A stretch of 64,000 nucleotides of DNA, taken from assembly GCA_006937955.1 (NCBI GenBank), contig SSNP01000106.1, positions 1,526,566 through 1,590,565 on the forward strand. Reading direction: 5' to 3'. This DNA is from Pachypanchax playfairii (lineage: Eukaryota > Chordata > Actinopteri > Cyprinodontiformes > Aplocheilidae). Shown piece by piece: positions 1-10,614 of this stretch. The notes beneath the pieces are model-generated. The model saw nothing but the letters and a program-made list of their open reading frames with translations. It ran no database searches and was not told the DNA's origin. The stretch's first letter is position 1. The number at the start of each line of letters is the position of its first letter. The position numbers and the translations under genes are program-made.

Positions 1-1227
1 AATGTCCTAGAGAAATTTCAGTCTGGTTTCAGGGTAAACCACAGCACAGAGACGGCTCTTTTAAAGATTTTAAATGATTTTAGATTAAACTATGATGTTA
101 AAAAGGCGACAGTGTTGGTTCTACTGGATCTAAGCGCTGCCTTTGATACAGTAGACCACACTATTCTTTTATCTCGTTTAAAACAGATCGGCCTCTCTGG
201 TGCTGTTCATAGATGGTTTACTTCCTATCTCACAGACAGGACTTTTATGGTAAGTTTAGATACCTGTTCCTCTAAGGTCCATAAGATCACGTGTGGTGTG
301 CCCCAGGGTTCAGTTTTAGGCCCAGTGCTCTTTAATCTGTATATGCTCCCTCTTGGCGGTGTCATCAGAAGACATGGAGTTAACTTTCACAGTTATGCTG
401 ATGACACACAGTTGTACATTTCCGTGTCTCCTGATGACACACGACCAATGGATGTACTTTTTAACTGCATTTCAGACATCAAATCCTGGATGGCAGAAAA
501 CTTTCTCCAGCTCAACCAGGACAAAACTGAGGTTTTAATTATCGGTCCTGAGGCTCAGAGAGAGAAACTTTTACCAAAATTACAATCACTGTCTTTTAAT
601 CCATCTTTTCAAGTGAAGAACCTGGGCGTGATTTTTGACTCTGAGCTGACTTTTATCCCTCACATTAAAAACATAACTAAAATAGGTTTTTATCATCTAA
701 AGAACATAGCCAGAGTCCGCCCCATTCTCTCTCGGGCCAATGCGGAGACGCTGGTGCATGCTTTTATCACCAGCAGAATTGATTACTGTAACGCCCTGCT
801 TTCTGGCCTTCCCAAAAAGACTATCTCAAGTTTACAGCTACTACAAAATTCAGCAGCACGTGTCCTGATGAAGACCAGGAAGCGGGAGCACATTACACCG
901 GTCTTAGAATCACTGCACTGGCTCCCCGTATGTTTTAGGATCGATTTTAAGGTTCTTTTAATGATTTTTAAGTGTTTTAATGGTCTTGGGCCTTCTTATC
1001 TTTCAGAAATGCTTTTACCATATGAACCCTCGCGGTCTCTGCGCTCCTCTGGCAGCCGTCTCCTTATCATCCCTAAAGTCAGGACACGGACTCACGGTGA
1101 GGCGTCCTTCCACTATTATGGCCCTCACCTCTGGAACAGGCTGCCGGAGGACCTCAGGGCTGCAGAGAACGTTCATGTTTTTAAGAGCAGGCTCAAGACC
1201 TACCTTTTTAACCAAGCTTTTAACTAA
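1..1227 (+). CDS. LINE ORF2 protein, reverse transcriptase and C-terminal region (partial)
   Basis: The frame is open from the first base of the window to a TAA at 1225-1227, so the true start lies upstream; an internal GTG at 112 is not a real start. The RT core is recognisable from LLDLSAAFDTVDH (about 115-153) through GVPQGSVLGP to the catalytic YADD box at 394-405. The C-terminal part has the usual L2 pattern of SRIDYCNALL, AAARVLM-like and SLHWLPV blocks and ends in LKTYLF. No endonuclease is in view. This stretch has no stop or frameshift over about 409 codons, which suggests a fairly young insertion. The product would reverse-transcribe its own RNA at a nicked target. Confidence 0.85.
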   Translation, partial: NVLEKFQSGFRVNHSTETALLKILNDFRLNYDVKKATVLVLLDLSAAFDTVDHTILLSRLKQIGLSGAVHRWFTSYLTDRTFMVSLDTCSSKVHKITCGVPQGSVLGPVLFNLYMLPLGGVIRRHGVNFHSYADDTQLYISVSPDDTRPMDVLFNCISDIKSWMAENFLQLNQDKTEVLIIGPEAQREKLLPKLQSLSFNPSFQVKNLGVIFDSELTFIPHIKNITKIGFYHLKNIARVRPILSRANAETLVHAFITSRIDYCNALLSGLPKKTISSLQLLQNSAARVLMKTRKREHITPVLESLHWLPVCFRIDFKVLLMIFKCFNGLGPSYLSEMLLPYEPSRSLRSSGSRLLIIPKVRTRTHGEASFHYYGPHLWNRLPEDLRAAENVHVFKSRLKTYLFNQAFN

Positions 1228-1660
1228 TTATTATTTATTATTACGCTTTTTAACTGATTAGCATATTTTACCACATGTATTTTTTTTTAGTTTAGCTTTT
1301 AACTGTTTTTATTAATCTGCTTTGCATTTTTATCTTGATTCTATCTTATCATTGTTTTACACTCATTGTTTTATACTTTATACACTTTATGTTTTACAAA
1401 TTTTACAAATTTTTTTTTTTTTGCCAGTGTTTCCTCTCCGGGACCCCTCTGTGTCGGGGGCAGTGGTCGGCTGTGGCTGCCTGGGTGCCCCCCCAGGTAA
1501 GGCCTGGGTGGGGGTGGGGGTACCAGCCCTCCCTACTCTGGGCGCACGGGGTCGGTGCCTTGGCAGCTGCTGCTGATCCGCTGCTACCGATGCAGATGGC
1601 TCCTATGATGGCATTTCCTGGCTCATCTGTGCTCAGCCCGCTGTTTTTGTAGCTTTTAAG

Positions 1661-1682
1661 TGTGTGTGTGTGTGTGTGTGTG
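1661..1682 (+). repeat. (TG)n microsatellite in LINE 3' UTR
   Basis: Eleven uninterrupted TG units followed by TATATGG. It lies in the L2 3' UTR, next to G-rich low-complexity sequence at 1720-1756. Confidence 0.9.
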
Positions 1683-1837
1683 TATATGGTCGATGGGTTG
1701 GGTTGGGATGGGGGTTTTACTTTTTAAGTAAAGGGGGGGGTTGGGGGGTTGTGGGGTCATTTTTAATCTGTAAAGCACTTTGATAAACTTTGTTTGAAAA
1801 GCGCTTTATAAATAAAGTTTTGTTGTTGTTGTTGTTG

Positions 1838-4612
1838 GCTCTCTCTCTCCCGCCTCACCGGCCGTATGATTGCTCCATTGATCTGCTGCCCGGTGCACCT
1901 CTTCCGGCGGGCCGTTTGTTTAACCTTTCCAGGTCAGAGAGAGAAGCAATGGAGCAGTATGTGAAGGATTCTCTTAAGGCTGGAATCATTCGTCCCTCGT
2001 CATCTCCCCTGGGAGCGGGGTTCTTCATCGTGGCCAAAAAAGACGGCACGCTCCGCCCCTGTATCGACTACCGAGGACTGAACCAGATAACAGTAAAAAA
2101 TAAATATTCACTCCCGCTGCTTTCATCCGCCTTTGAGCCAGTTCAAAAAGCCACTATATTCACAAAACTTGACCTCAGGAATGCTTATCACCTCGTCCGC
2201 ATCCGGGCAGGTGATGAGTGGAAAACCGCCTTCAAAACTCACATTGGCCACTTCGAGTACTTGGTCATGCCCTTCGGACTGACTAATGCACCAGCAGTGT
2301 TTCAAACCCTTATTAACGATGTCCTCAGAGATTTTCTCCATCAGTTTGTTTTCGTCTACCTAGACGACATCCTGATCTTCTCCTCAGATCCAGAGGAACA
2401 TCGGAGACACGTCCGGCTGGTCCTTCAACGGCTCCTGGAGAACCGACTCTACATAAAGGCCGAAAAATGTGAGTTCCACACAATCAATAACCTTCCTGGG
2501 CTTTATTTTAGAGGGTGGACAGATCCGACCGGACCCAGCCAAGACCAAGGCGGTGGAGGAGTGGCCTGTACCCACCTGCCGGAAGCAGCTGCAGCGGTTC
2601 CTGGGCTTCGCGAACTTTTACCGCAGGTTCATACGCGGGTTCAGCCTCATCGTTGGTCCCCTGACGGCCCTGACGTCTCCCAAAGTGCCCTTTCACTGGA
2701 GCCCGGAGGCTGAAGCCGCCTTCAGGAACCTGCAACGGCGCTTCATGGAGGCTCCCATCCTCATCCACCCTGACACAGGCGCTCAGTTCACGCTAGAGGT
2801 GGATGCCTCTGAGGAAGGTGTGGGGGCGGTCCTGTCCCAGCGCTCGGCGGCGGACAACAAGCTCCATCCCTGCGCGTTCTTCTCCAGGCGCTTCACGCCC
2901 GCCGAGCGCAAATACAACATCGGGGACAGGGAGCTGCTAGCAATCAAACTGTCTCTGGAGGAGTGGAGACACTGGCTTGAAGGTACAGAACTTCCTGTTA
3001 TAATCTGGACTGACCATAAGAATATGATCTATCTCCAAACTGCCAAGCGTCTCAACCCCCGCCAGTTCCGCTGGTCCCTGTTTTTCTCCAGGTTCCATCT
3101 CTCCATCTCCTACCGGCCAGGCTCCAAGAACCAGAAGCCTGATGCTCTCTCGCGCCTCTACGAGCCCGAGCTCCCGGAGGAGCAGACGGACACCATTTTA
3201 CCTGGGACCTGCTTCGTTCACTCTCTCACCTGGGACATCGAGGGGCTGATTCTTCGGGCACAGGAGTCCGAGCCAGATCCTGGAGGAGGTCCGTCTAACC
3301 GCCTCTATGTCCCATCCTCAGTCCGGGCCCAGGTCATCCGCTGGGGGCACAACACACGGTTCGCCTGTCATCCAGGCACCAGCAGAACCATCTCCCTCCT
3401 TCAGAGGTATTTCTGGTGGCCTTCTATTCATAAAGATGTGGGTGAATTTGTGTCTGCCTGTCCTGTGTGTGCCCATAGCAAGCCATCCCACAGACCTCCA
3501 GCTGGACTTTTGCAGCCGCTGCCCGTGCCTTCCAGACCCTGGTCCCACATAGCTCTGGACTTCGTCACCGGCCTTCCCACCTCTAAAGGCAAGTCCGTAA
3601 TACTCACTGTCATAGACCGTTTTTCTAAAGCCTGCCACCTAATTGCTCTTCCCAAGCTCCCGTCAGCCCCTGAGACTGCCCGCCTCCTGTTCCGCCATGT
3701 ATTCCGCCTGCATGGCATCCCCACGGAGGTCCTCTCGGATCGGGGGTCCCAGTTCACAGCTAGGGTCTGGAGAGAGTTCTGCGGGATGCTGGGAGCCACG
3801 CACCGCTTCTCATCCGGGTTCCACCCGCAGACGAATGGACAGTGTGAGCGTCTCAACCAGGAGATGGAAAACATGCTGCGCTGTGTGTGCGACGAAAATC
3901 CTGCCACATGGTGTCAGCATCTCTCCTGGATTGAGTACGCTCACAACTCACACACGTCGTCTGCTACAGGGCTCTCGCCCTTTGAGTGCTCCCTTGGCTA
4001 CCAGCCCACTCTCCTTCCCTCCTCCTGCCCAGAGCCTGTCATCCCCACGGTCCGCACCCACATCCGCCAGATCCGCCGCATCTGGGCCTGCACTAAGCGT
4101 GCGCTGGAGCGCATGGCGGCGAAGACCAAGGCGGGTGCAGACCGCAGGCGCATCCCGGCTCCCACGTACTCCCCAGGGCAGAAAGTTTGGCTCTCTTCAA
4201 AGGACTTTCCCCTCAAGGCGTCGGCCCGGAAGCTTTCTCCCAGGTTCTTGGGCCCATTCACTGTGGAGGCCGTCCCCAGTCCCGCCACAGTCCGGCTCAA
4301 GCTCCCGGCCCACCTCCGAGTGCACCCAGTCTTCCACGTCTCGAAGGTCAAGCCCGTTCTAACCAGCCCTCTCTGCCCTCCACCGAGTTCCCCCCCGCCC
4401 GCCCGTATGATCGACGGACACCCGGCTTTCACAGTCCGTCGGATTGTGGGTGTCCGTCCCCGGGGGAGGGTTATGGCCCTGAGGACCGGTCCTGGGTGCC
4501 TCGGTCCTTCATCCTGGACCCCTCCCTGATTACGGACTTTGAAGCCTCCTCCGCATCTTCGTCCTCATCCCTCCCTTCATCCTCTGCTCGACCGCCTGGA
4601 GGCGGTCGTTAG
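1838..4612 (+). pseudogene. G1 pol: RT, RNase H, integrase, chromodomain (two frame breaks)
   Basis: The RT has its YLDD box at 2357-2368. At about 2480-2492 the frame shifts, with a net loss of 2 nt compared with G2, just after EKCEFH. A second frame then runs 2469-4529 through RNase H (VDASEEGVGAVLSQR, TDHKN), the integrase HHCC region at about 3340-3480 and the DD35E catalytic core (LDFVTGLP, SDRGSQF, NGQCERLNQE). At about 4460 a deletion of roughly 26 nt removes the front of the chromodomain and shifts frame; the remaining EGYGPEDRSW and LITDF motifs are read in the third frame to a TAG at 4610-4612. The enzyme would replicate and integrate the element, but this copy cannot make it whole. 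Confidence 0.88.
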
Positions 4613-4623
4613 GGGGGGGGTAC
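4611..4623 (+). promoter_or_regulatory. G1 polypurine tract
   Basis: A run AGGGGGGGGG at 4611-4620 directly precedes the 3' LTR, as expected for the plus-strand primer of a Ty3/gypsy element. The pol stop codon overlaps its first bases. Confidence 0.85.
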
Positions 4624-5417
4624 TGTTGTGTGGCTGAGCTGCCTGTGGGTGTGGCTGTGTCTGTGGGTGTGTTGTGCTTACCTCCTCACAGGTGGATCAG
4701 CCTCGGGTGCGCAGGTGTGGCTCATCTCCTCATCACCTGAGCTGAGATTTAAGGGGAGGATCAACATGAGACGGGCGCCAGATAGTTCCGACTTCTCTCG
4801 TGGTAGAGTGGCTGCACTACTAACCTGATTCGTACCTTTAGCTGAGCCTTATAACGCTTGGTCTTATTTCTTTCCTTCCAGGATCTCCACCTGGACCTGA
4901 CGCCTTCCCGCAGGTCCTCACCTCCTATCCTGGGGAGCAGTCCGATCCACGGTTCTCATACCAAGTCTGGTTTCCCGGATCTGCTCCTAGCCCATCTCTC
5001 GTCCTCCCCGGAGCTGCACCTGCTGGACCATCAAACAGATCCTGAGCCGATCTGTCCACCCTCCAGCACATGCACACCTTCTACCGGACCCACAGTCCTA
5101 GCTTTCATTCTCCAACCACTCCTCCTCCTCACAACCACCAGCACCATCAACCTCTCCGTAAGCTCTCTCTCTCCACATTCATGCTTGCTCCTCCCTGCTA
5201 CCAACCAGTCCACTAACCTGTCTTCTCCACACCTAGATCCAACCCGTCCCTCCAGTGAGGCCCGGTTCCTGGCCTGCCAGCTGCACAGGGACTCAGTGCC
5301 TGGCTGTTGTTTTTTCCTGTGTCATTAAACACCTTAAACTCTGTTTTTGTCGTCCTGGAGTTGTGCTTGTAAGAGGGTTCCAGTATCACAAAAAACGGCC
5401 ATGACAAGGACCCAACA
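4624..5417 (+). repeat. G1 3' LTR (794 bp)
   Basis: It starts TGTTG and ends CAACA, a 5-bp inverted terminus, and follows the polypurine tract. A TATA-like GATTTAAG lies near 4747 and an ATTAAA poly(A) signal near 5324. The junction with the host MITE at 5418 agrees with the uninterrupted MITE copy near 24712. An ATG at 5401, 17 bases before the LTR end, is placed like the gag start of G2. Confidence 0.85.
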
Positions 5418-5732
5418 ATGGCCGATAAGGATCATAAAAATATGTTTAAATAATTAACAGGGCACACTCACCATAAATAAGAATACTGTGTAAACTTTGA
5501 ATGACATTATATTATGAAATAAATTGTCATTTACTATGGCGTACTATGGCGGCATTTTTCTTCAGGGCAGCATAAATCACGAGAACACCACTTCTGGCTG
5601 AGACCCGAATTACAGAGGTTACAGGGTCGAGAGTGATGTCTAATATGAAGCTGAACATGTTTTTTGGTGAGTATCCACTTAGACAAGTTTCAAAGTTGTA
5701 GCTTAAAGTTTTAAAAGTTATTCAGTACTGCT
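5418..5732 (+). mobile_element. MITE-F (TTAA-flanked), right part, interrupted by G1
   Basis: The sequence matches 24712-24880 closely at its start and ends in AAAAGTTATTCAGTACTGCT followed by TTAA at 5733-5736. The inverted counterpart, TTAA then AGCAGTACTAAATAAC, opens the copy at 24401. It is a non-autonomous DNA element; TTAA flanks suggest the piggyBac superfamily. The left part lies beyond the window on the far side of G1. Confidence 0.75.
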
Positions 5733-5736
5733 TTAA

Positions 5737-6211
5737 GTAAATAAAACCAGAGAAGAAGATACTTTAAGGTGGAGTTTAAATTTAAGGTGGAGTTTGAACT
5801 TAAAGAGACAGACATAACGGTTTTACAGTTAGATATGTAAAAAAAACAAAGAACATATTTTGTAAATTATATAATCCAAAATACATGGGTTACACCAGGG
5901 GTCGGCAACCCGCGGCTCCAGAGCCATGATAGGTTGATAAAGGCCAAATAACAGCTTCATATTTCTCACTAGTGGTGCAATTATATTGTTGCTACTGTTG
6001 TTGTTGTTGATGTTGTGTTACTGTGTTGATGTTGGACATGCATTCTTTGACATTTTGCACTACAAGTGATTACTAAAGTTTAGACATGTGTTCTAAATAC
6101 CTTTATATTACTTATTTGTCATATGTTTCAATGTTATTTACACAGAAAGGAAGGTTAGATAACTGGTTTGGTAAATAGAAGTACTTTACTATACTTTACT
6201 ATAAGTGTTTG
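5737..6211. other. Unassigned AT-rich stretch with a hAT-like terminus
   Basis: No coding sequence seen. At 5896 the string CAGGGGTCGGCAACC with CGCGGCTC downstream resembles one terminus of a hAT-family MITE on the + strand, but I find no matching inverted end or 8-bp duplication nearby. A GTTGTTGTT-rich patch lies at about 5990-6020. Confidence 0.4.

Positions 6212-6213
<2 letters not shown>

Positions 6214-6292
<79 letters not shown>
6214..6292 (+). repeat. (TA)n microsatellite
   Basis: About 39 uninterrupted TA units. The apparent small reading frame on the minus strand here is only the YI repeat it encodes. Confidence 0.95.
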
Positions 6293-6297
<5 letters not shown>

Positions 6298-6832
6298 AAA
6301 ACACAAAAATATGCTCATACCAATCCAGCTGCATGTCCAATTTTAACTGCTGTTCCTTGGATTTCAGGCTGACAAAGGTCAGTGTATAATGTGTCCAAAG
6401 ACATCAAAAAGTCATGGAACAGGATGTTTATGTATAATCTGTTTCTGGAGCCTCCTGAGAGCTTTTCAAAGTGTTTGTTGTGTATACATAATTCACATTT
6501 GTTTACCTACTTATATGGTCCAGATGGGAAATAAGGATCACTCAAAACAACATTAGCACATCAAATATTGTACCAAGTTTTACTGGACCACTGGGAACAA
6601 TGTTTGCAGAGCCAAACAAAGAATCCCTGTTGATTGTTCTCTGGTTTGACCAAACAGCTTCTTTTCATCAATGTCAATCATGATAGTAACACACGTCTCA
6701 CTGGTTAAATTGAGGCATCACATAAAATATCATTCAAAAAGACTGTATGGCTTATTTAGATATGTTTTTAAAAGAAAATCAATAGATATATTTTTTTACT
6801 TGTCACCTAGATCATACACCAATACACTTTGC
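6293..6832. other. Unassigned spacer
   Basis: AT-rich sequence in which I see no gene, repeat boundary or regulatory motif I can support. Confidence 0.5.
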
Positions 6833-6836
6833 TTAA

Positions 6837-7420
6837 AGAGGCCATTTCACACAAATTTCATGACTTTGTGGTTATTTCTTATTAGTATAAGAATAAGTAT
6901 AAGTATTAACCTTTAATATGAAACATTTTCTATCTAAAAAAACGTCAGGAAACACTGATTATCAGACCTTTCAATCTATCTGCGTCAAGATTTGGCTGGT
7001 TCTGTCAGGCTTCGGGCAGCAGCTCGTTCATATTCATTATTTGAATTTGCTAGACTCAGATTGCCTAACAAACTAGCCTATAAGAACAATGCATACTGTT
7101 TCCTGCCCCGCTGCTCATGGCAACAGCAGACGTACTCCCCTCCGGTTTCATACGTCTTATGCCACAGCTTTTAGCCAGCAGCATGCTAGGCGTGGTTTCA
7201 ACTGACGGAGCTGATGAATACTAATGAGCAAAGAGCTGTGACGAAACAAATACAGGCCGTTCGAACTCGGGATTTATCGCCACCTGTGCAGTTTGAGAGA
7301 CAAAAACTGAAAAAGCAGTTGCTGACCTGTTTTCACACCCACTATGAAGGTAAGAAAACCTGTGGAGCTAAAATATTCAACAGAAACCTCAGAAAAAACA
7401 TTTTTAATGGAATGGAGTCT
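6837..7420 (-). mobile_element. MITE-A copy 1 (TTAA-flanked, 584 bp)
   Basis: TTAA at 6833-6836 precedes AGAGGCCATTTCA; the far end reads TGGAATGGAGTCT followed by TTGA, a decayed TTAA. The same ~580-bp unit occurs at 19819 and 23713 in the opposite orientation, sharing the central blocks about a GCATGCTAGGCGTGG-like segment and CAGGTGGCGATAA-type sequence. It is a non-autonomous cut-and-paste element with no coding capacity. Confidence 0.85.
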
Positions 7421-7682
7421 TTGACATAAGAAAGGTAAAAAATTTTCATATAAATCTAGAAATACAACAACTCTTGGAAGTGAAACAGTAGTCACAAGGT
7501 TAAAATAATCATGTTAATTACACTCACCTGTCTGCTACTAACTCCCTGGATCTGTAAGTAAGTAAATCTTTATTTATATAGTACCTTTCAAAATAAGAAT
7601 CAGAAAGTGCTTTACATTAAAACACAGCATGACACATAAAACAGTAAAGACAGATAAAACAAGGTAAAAGCAAGTTTAAAAC
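7421..7682 (-). mobile_element. Unassigned start, then LINE/SINE 3' tail
   Basis: Read on the minus strand, about 7556-7680 has TGTAAAGCACTTTC, an ATATAAATAAAG block and a (CTTA)n-like tail, the typical 3' end of L2-related LINEs or SINEs that use the same machinery. No 5' body is recognisable, so I cannot say which. 7421-7555 holds nothing I can name. Confidence 0.5.
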
Positions 7683-8017
7683 TGTGTTTTGTTTCCTTCT
7701 GAGAATGGTTGTTTATTACTCTTGTAGGGGTTTTGGTTATGTGTTTCCAGATTAGTCTGTGATTTTACATTTAGATCTTCCTGTTCCCTTCTTTGTTTCA
7801 GATTCAGCTTGTCGTGTCCATTGTCTCACTGTTTGGAGTTTTATTTTGCCGTCCTCTTCATTTCTGGTAATGCTTTTATTTTGATGTCAGTGGTACTTCC
7901 TGTTTTTCCCCATGTGTAGGTCCCTTGACTATGTAGCGTCACTTCCTTTGTGTTTCCTGTATACTCTCCAGGTGTCTCGTTTCTGTGATTAGTTTTCAGT
8001 TGATAGTTGATATTTAA

Positions 8018-8911
8018 AGAGCAACTTACCCGCAAATAAACTTTTTTTTGCTAATTAACTCTATAAATGTTTAATAGTCCTGCCTACATTTCTGGGTCTT
8101 GCTTTTAGTATTTTTGCACGTTTTTATGAAACTAATCATTTTATACCAAAAAACGTTAGTGGAGCGCCCTCTTCAGGTTTAAAACGTGTCACTGCACTTG
8201 AATTGGATCAGGCATTGCTATTGGCTGAAACCTTATTTTCTTTATTCGGGACATCACGGTTCTGCCGCTGCTGAATATAAAAAGAGCAGCGTCTCGGCCA
8301 CACCTCCGCTCAGTAGTGGGTGAGTTTGAACAGGAAGTGTATACGGCCGTTATCAGAGTTTATTTTAGTGTTTGTGATTGTGTGAAAACATGTTTTTAGC
8401 ACATTACTGAAGGGTTTTCGCTTCATGCTGAGATACTTGCGCAGCCTAATGAGGCTGAGTCACAGATATTACACGAGCTAATCAAAATTTAGCCTTTGCT
8501 TTGATCAACAACTATACTACGAAGGGACAGGTCCCATTCTAAGACGCTGAAGCTGCTGCAAAATGAACCATCAGCTTGAAACGGTAGTGCGGTCACGCGC
8601 ACACAGCTGCACCTGTTTGCAGAGTCACACGATGTAACTGGAGCTAATAGCGTAGGCTAACAGTGTGTCAGTAGAGAAGAGCCTCATTCTATGCCGCCAA
8701 TCCGCTGCAGGGCGAACTATTGGCTCGAAATGAGATGGATCAGAGCTGCTCGTCTCATCCAAATATTCCTCCATTTCACCTGTCCCTCTCTGGCGCGTGT
8801 GGCATTCAGAGTGACATGTCAGTCACAGCACAGAATGCCATACCTCCTTAGTCCGCCAGCCACTCCCATTTATCATGTCATTTTTTTAAAGAGAAGGGGG
8901 TAAGTTACACT
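8018..8911. mobile_element. MITE-D (TTAA-flanked, 894 bp)
   Basis: TTAA at 8014-8017 then AGAGCAACTTACCC; the other end is GGGTAAGTTACACT then TTAA at 8912-8915. The termini match at 12 of 14 positions. It sits in the TATTTAAG site of the LTR-like repeat, which is uninterrupted in the copy at 15797, so the insertion is directly visible. No transposase frame is present. Confidence 0.85.
8276..8325 (+). promoter_or_regulatory. TATA-like box and splice-donor-like site inside MITE-D
   Basis: TATAAAAA at 8276-8283 is followed 37 bases later by GGTGAGTTT, a good splice-donor match at 8320. The arrangement looks like a captured gene 5' end. Nothing shows that it is used. Confidence 0.3.
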
Positions 8912-9174
8912 TTAAGCAGCGTATTCATGTTCGTTTGTTATCGGTTCGTTTTGGTTCATGCCCCAGTTCTGTCTGTTGGATTATCGTTGAAAAGGATTAC
9001 TGTTGGACATTACCTCTGTATCTGGTTCTTCTGGTCATCATCCCACACATGTAAGTTTGTTTTGCTGCCCTGTCAGCTTCTTATTTTCCTTATTAAAATT
9101 TTTTGCTTTATCCTATCCCTGGTTGTTGTGCTCCTCTGCATTTGAGTCCGCCACTTAAACCCACAACATAACAG

Positions 9175-9231
9175 CTTTTTAAAATAATTTGCTGAGAAAA
9201 CAGATCTCAGGCTGAGAGGAAGCAAGTTCCA
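9175..9231. other. Short flank before the duplicated block
   Basis: AT-rich sequence, present once, immediately before the duplicated block. No feature seen. Confidence 0.4.
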
Positions 9232-9592
9232 GGGGGGGGGGGCACTGCTGCAAATGTTCTGTCACCTTTAGTTTTTAACCCTTACAACTCGAAGTTCCCC
9301 CAATTGGGGGATGATGCAGATGATGAAGCAGATCTCTAAAAAAGAGAGTAGGGCTTACATTAATCAGGTTTTCTTTACAGCTAGCAGACCCTTGTCACTT
9401 GATCTTAGGGACCTGGTAGGAATGTAGGGCTGCAAAAGATCATGTATATAGGCCGGTGCTTGTTCATTCAGAACTCAATAAGTTAAAAACCAGGAGTTTA
9501 AAATGAACTCAGTAATGAATGGGGAGCCAGTGCAGCTGGTAAAATAAGGTGTAACATGCGAATATTTGGATGATTTGGTTAAAATCAGTCAA

Positions 9593-10222
9593 ATCAAATC
9601 AAAATTATTTTATTTCTCCCCGAAGGGAAATTAAATGTTATTGTAGCTCAGTTCTTGTTGAGGGAGCCATTGTAGTGGGTTCTTGCTGTGGACAGGAAGG
9701 ATCTCCCGTAGCGGGTTCTAGCTGTGGACAGGAAGGATCTCCTGTAGCGGTGTGCTACAACGGATCTGAAAAACCTTTGACTAAAGACACTGTTGTTGAG
9801 TTACCATGCTGTGAATAGGAGGATGAGGGTTTTCGATGATTTTCATTTTACGAATCATCCTCCTTTGGACAATCAACTCAAGAGACTTCAGATCAGTCCC
9901 CAGAACAGAACCAGCCCTCCTTATCAATCTCTTCAACCTTCCTCTGATGCTGCTCCCCCAACAGGTGACTGCAGATGTGAGCAGCTGACAAACTCCTTTT
10001 CTTTTGCTGCTCCTCTTTAAATCTCTGTCTGCCCGTATTGTTTGAAAGCCAGGCAAAGACACACTGGAGTCTGGGATATGCTCCTTTAGCCATGTCTCAG
10101 TAAAACACATGAAGCTGCATTTCTGATACTCTGGCAGGGTCATCAACAGAGTTTCAAGTTCATCCATTTTGTTAGCAAGAGATCTCACATTTGTCAATAT
10201 GACTGATGGAAGTGAAGTGTAA
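9593..10222 (-). pseudogene. Internally deleted LINE derivative, copy a
   Basis: A 138-codon frame at 9781-10197 fuses an endonuclease N-terminus (TNVRSLANKMDEL, FTETWLKEHIPDS, FQTIRADRDLKR) directly to the C-terminal tail of a LINE protein (SAVTCWGSS, RLIRRAGSVLG). The RT and most of the endonuclease are missing. The 3' end on this strand is a TTTCCCTTCGGGG-type tail ending near 9593. The same internal junction occurs in the copy at 16720-17533, so the deletion predates spreading: a non-autonomous family mobilised in trans. The protein would have no catalytic site. Confidence 0.75.
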
Positions 10223-10614
10223 ATGATGAAAAATGTACTTTTATTTTATTTTTTTATTTTTTACTTCACCAAATCCTAATTTTACTCTGTTATATGATAT
10301 TTTATGATTTACGGCAAGTTTTAGCCTATTTTCATTGTTAATGTTGTGTGTTAGGAGAATTGCACATAATGCCTGTATATTGTCACTTTAAGAGGAATGT
10401 GCCTTACGTGTTACGCAACAGCACCTCCCTCAGTGTGCGTCAAGCTATCTCAGGAGGTAAGAAGCATAGACATAATAAATCATTAGACGCCTCATTGGCT
10501 GCTGCGGCGCAGGAAACGTGGCCACCATTAGAGTCCGGTATTCAACTCAGACGCACTTAAATCATACAAAATTCGTGATGATATCACTGTTGATAGTTTA
10601 CAAATCCACATATA

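Larger units (their letters stand above)
1..1837 (+). mobile_element. L2-type LINE, 3' part (cut by window edge)
   Basis: The element carries an open reverse-transcriptase frame from base 1, a long 3' UTR and the terminal signature of fish CR1/L2 LINEs: an AAAGCGCTTTATAAATAAAG-like end followed by a short (TTG)n tail at 1821-1837. Immediately after the tail the sequence switches to gypsy pol, so the LINE was inserted into G1. The 5' side lies outside the window, so the target duplication cannot be checked. Clade assignment is by motif and tail only. Confidence 0.85.
1838..5417 (+). mobile_element. G1: chromoviral Ty3/gypsy element, 3' part
   Basis: Pol sequence begins directly after the LINE tail, at the residues that in G2 open the RT region (PPHRPYDCAIDLLPG), and runs to a polypurine tract and a 3' LTR. 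Gag, protease and the 5' LTR lie left of the window, beyond the LINE. The 3' flank (ATGGC...) joins a MITE whose other copy is at 24401, so G1 was inserted into that MITE. G1 and G2 are related but distinct families: pol proteins align throughout, LTRs do not. Confidence 0.9.
7683..9174 (+). repeat. LTR-like repeat A, split by MITE-D
   Basis: The 7683-8013 and 8916-9174 pieces together resemble the repeat at 15797-16310: T-rich blocks with CTTCCTG, TATTTAAG, a TCGGTTCG segment, an ATTAAA signal and a GAGTCC-type end. The unit starts TG and ends CA. I find no clean target duplication, so calling it a solo LTR is an inference. Confidence 0.5.

Noticed and set aside
3428..3907. 159-codon minus-strand frame in G1 pol
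   Set aside because: Shadow of the integrase frame in GC-rich sequence.
4858..5328. 156-codon frame in the G1 LTR
   Set aside because: Pro/Ser/Leu-rich translation of a C-rich LTR; LTRs of this family are non-coding apart from the gag start.
6155..6340. Minus-strand frame with long Tyr-Ile repeat
   Set aside because: Translation of the (TA)n microsatellite only.
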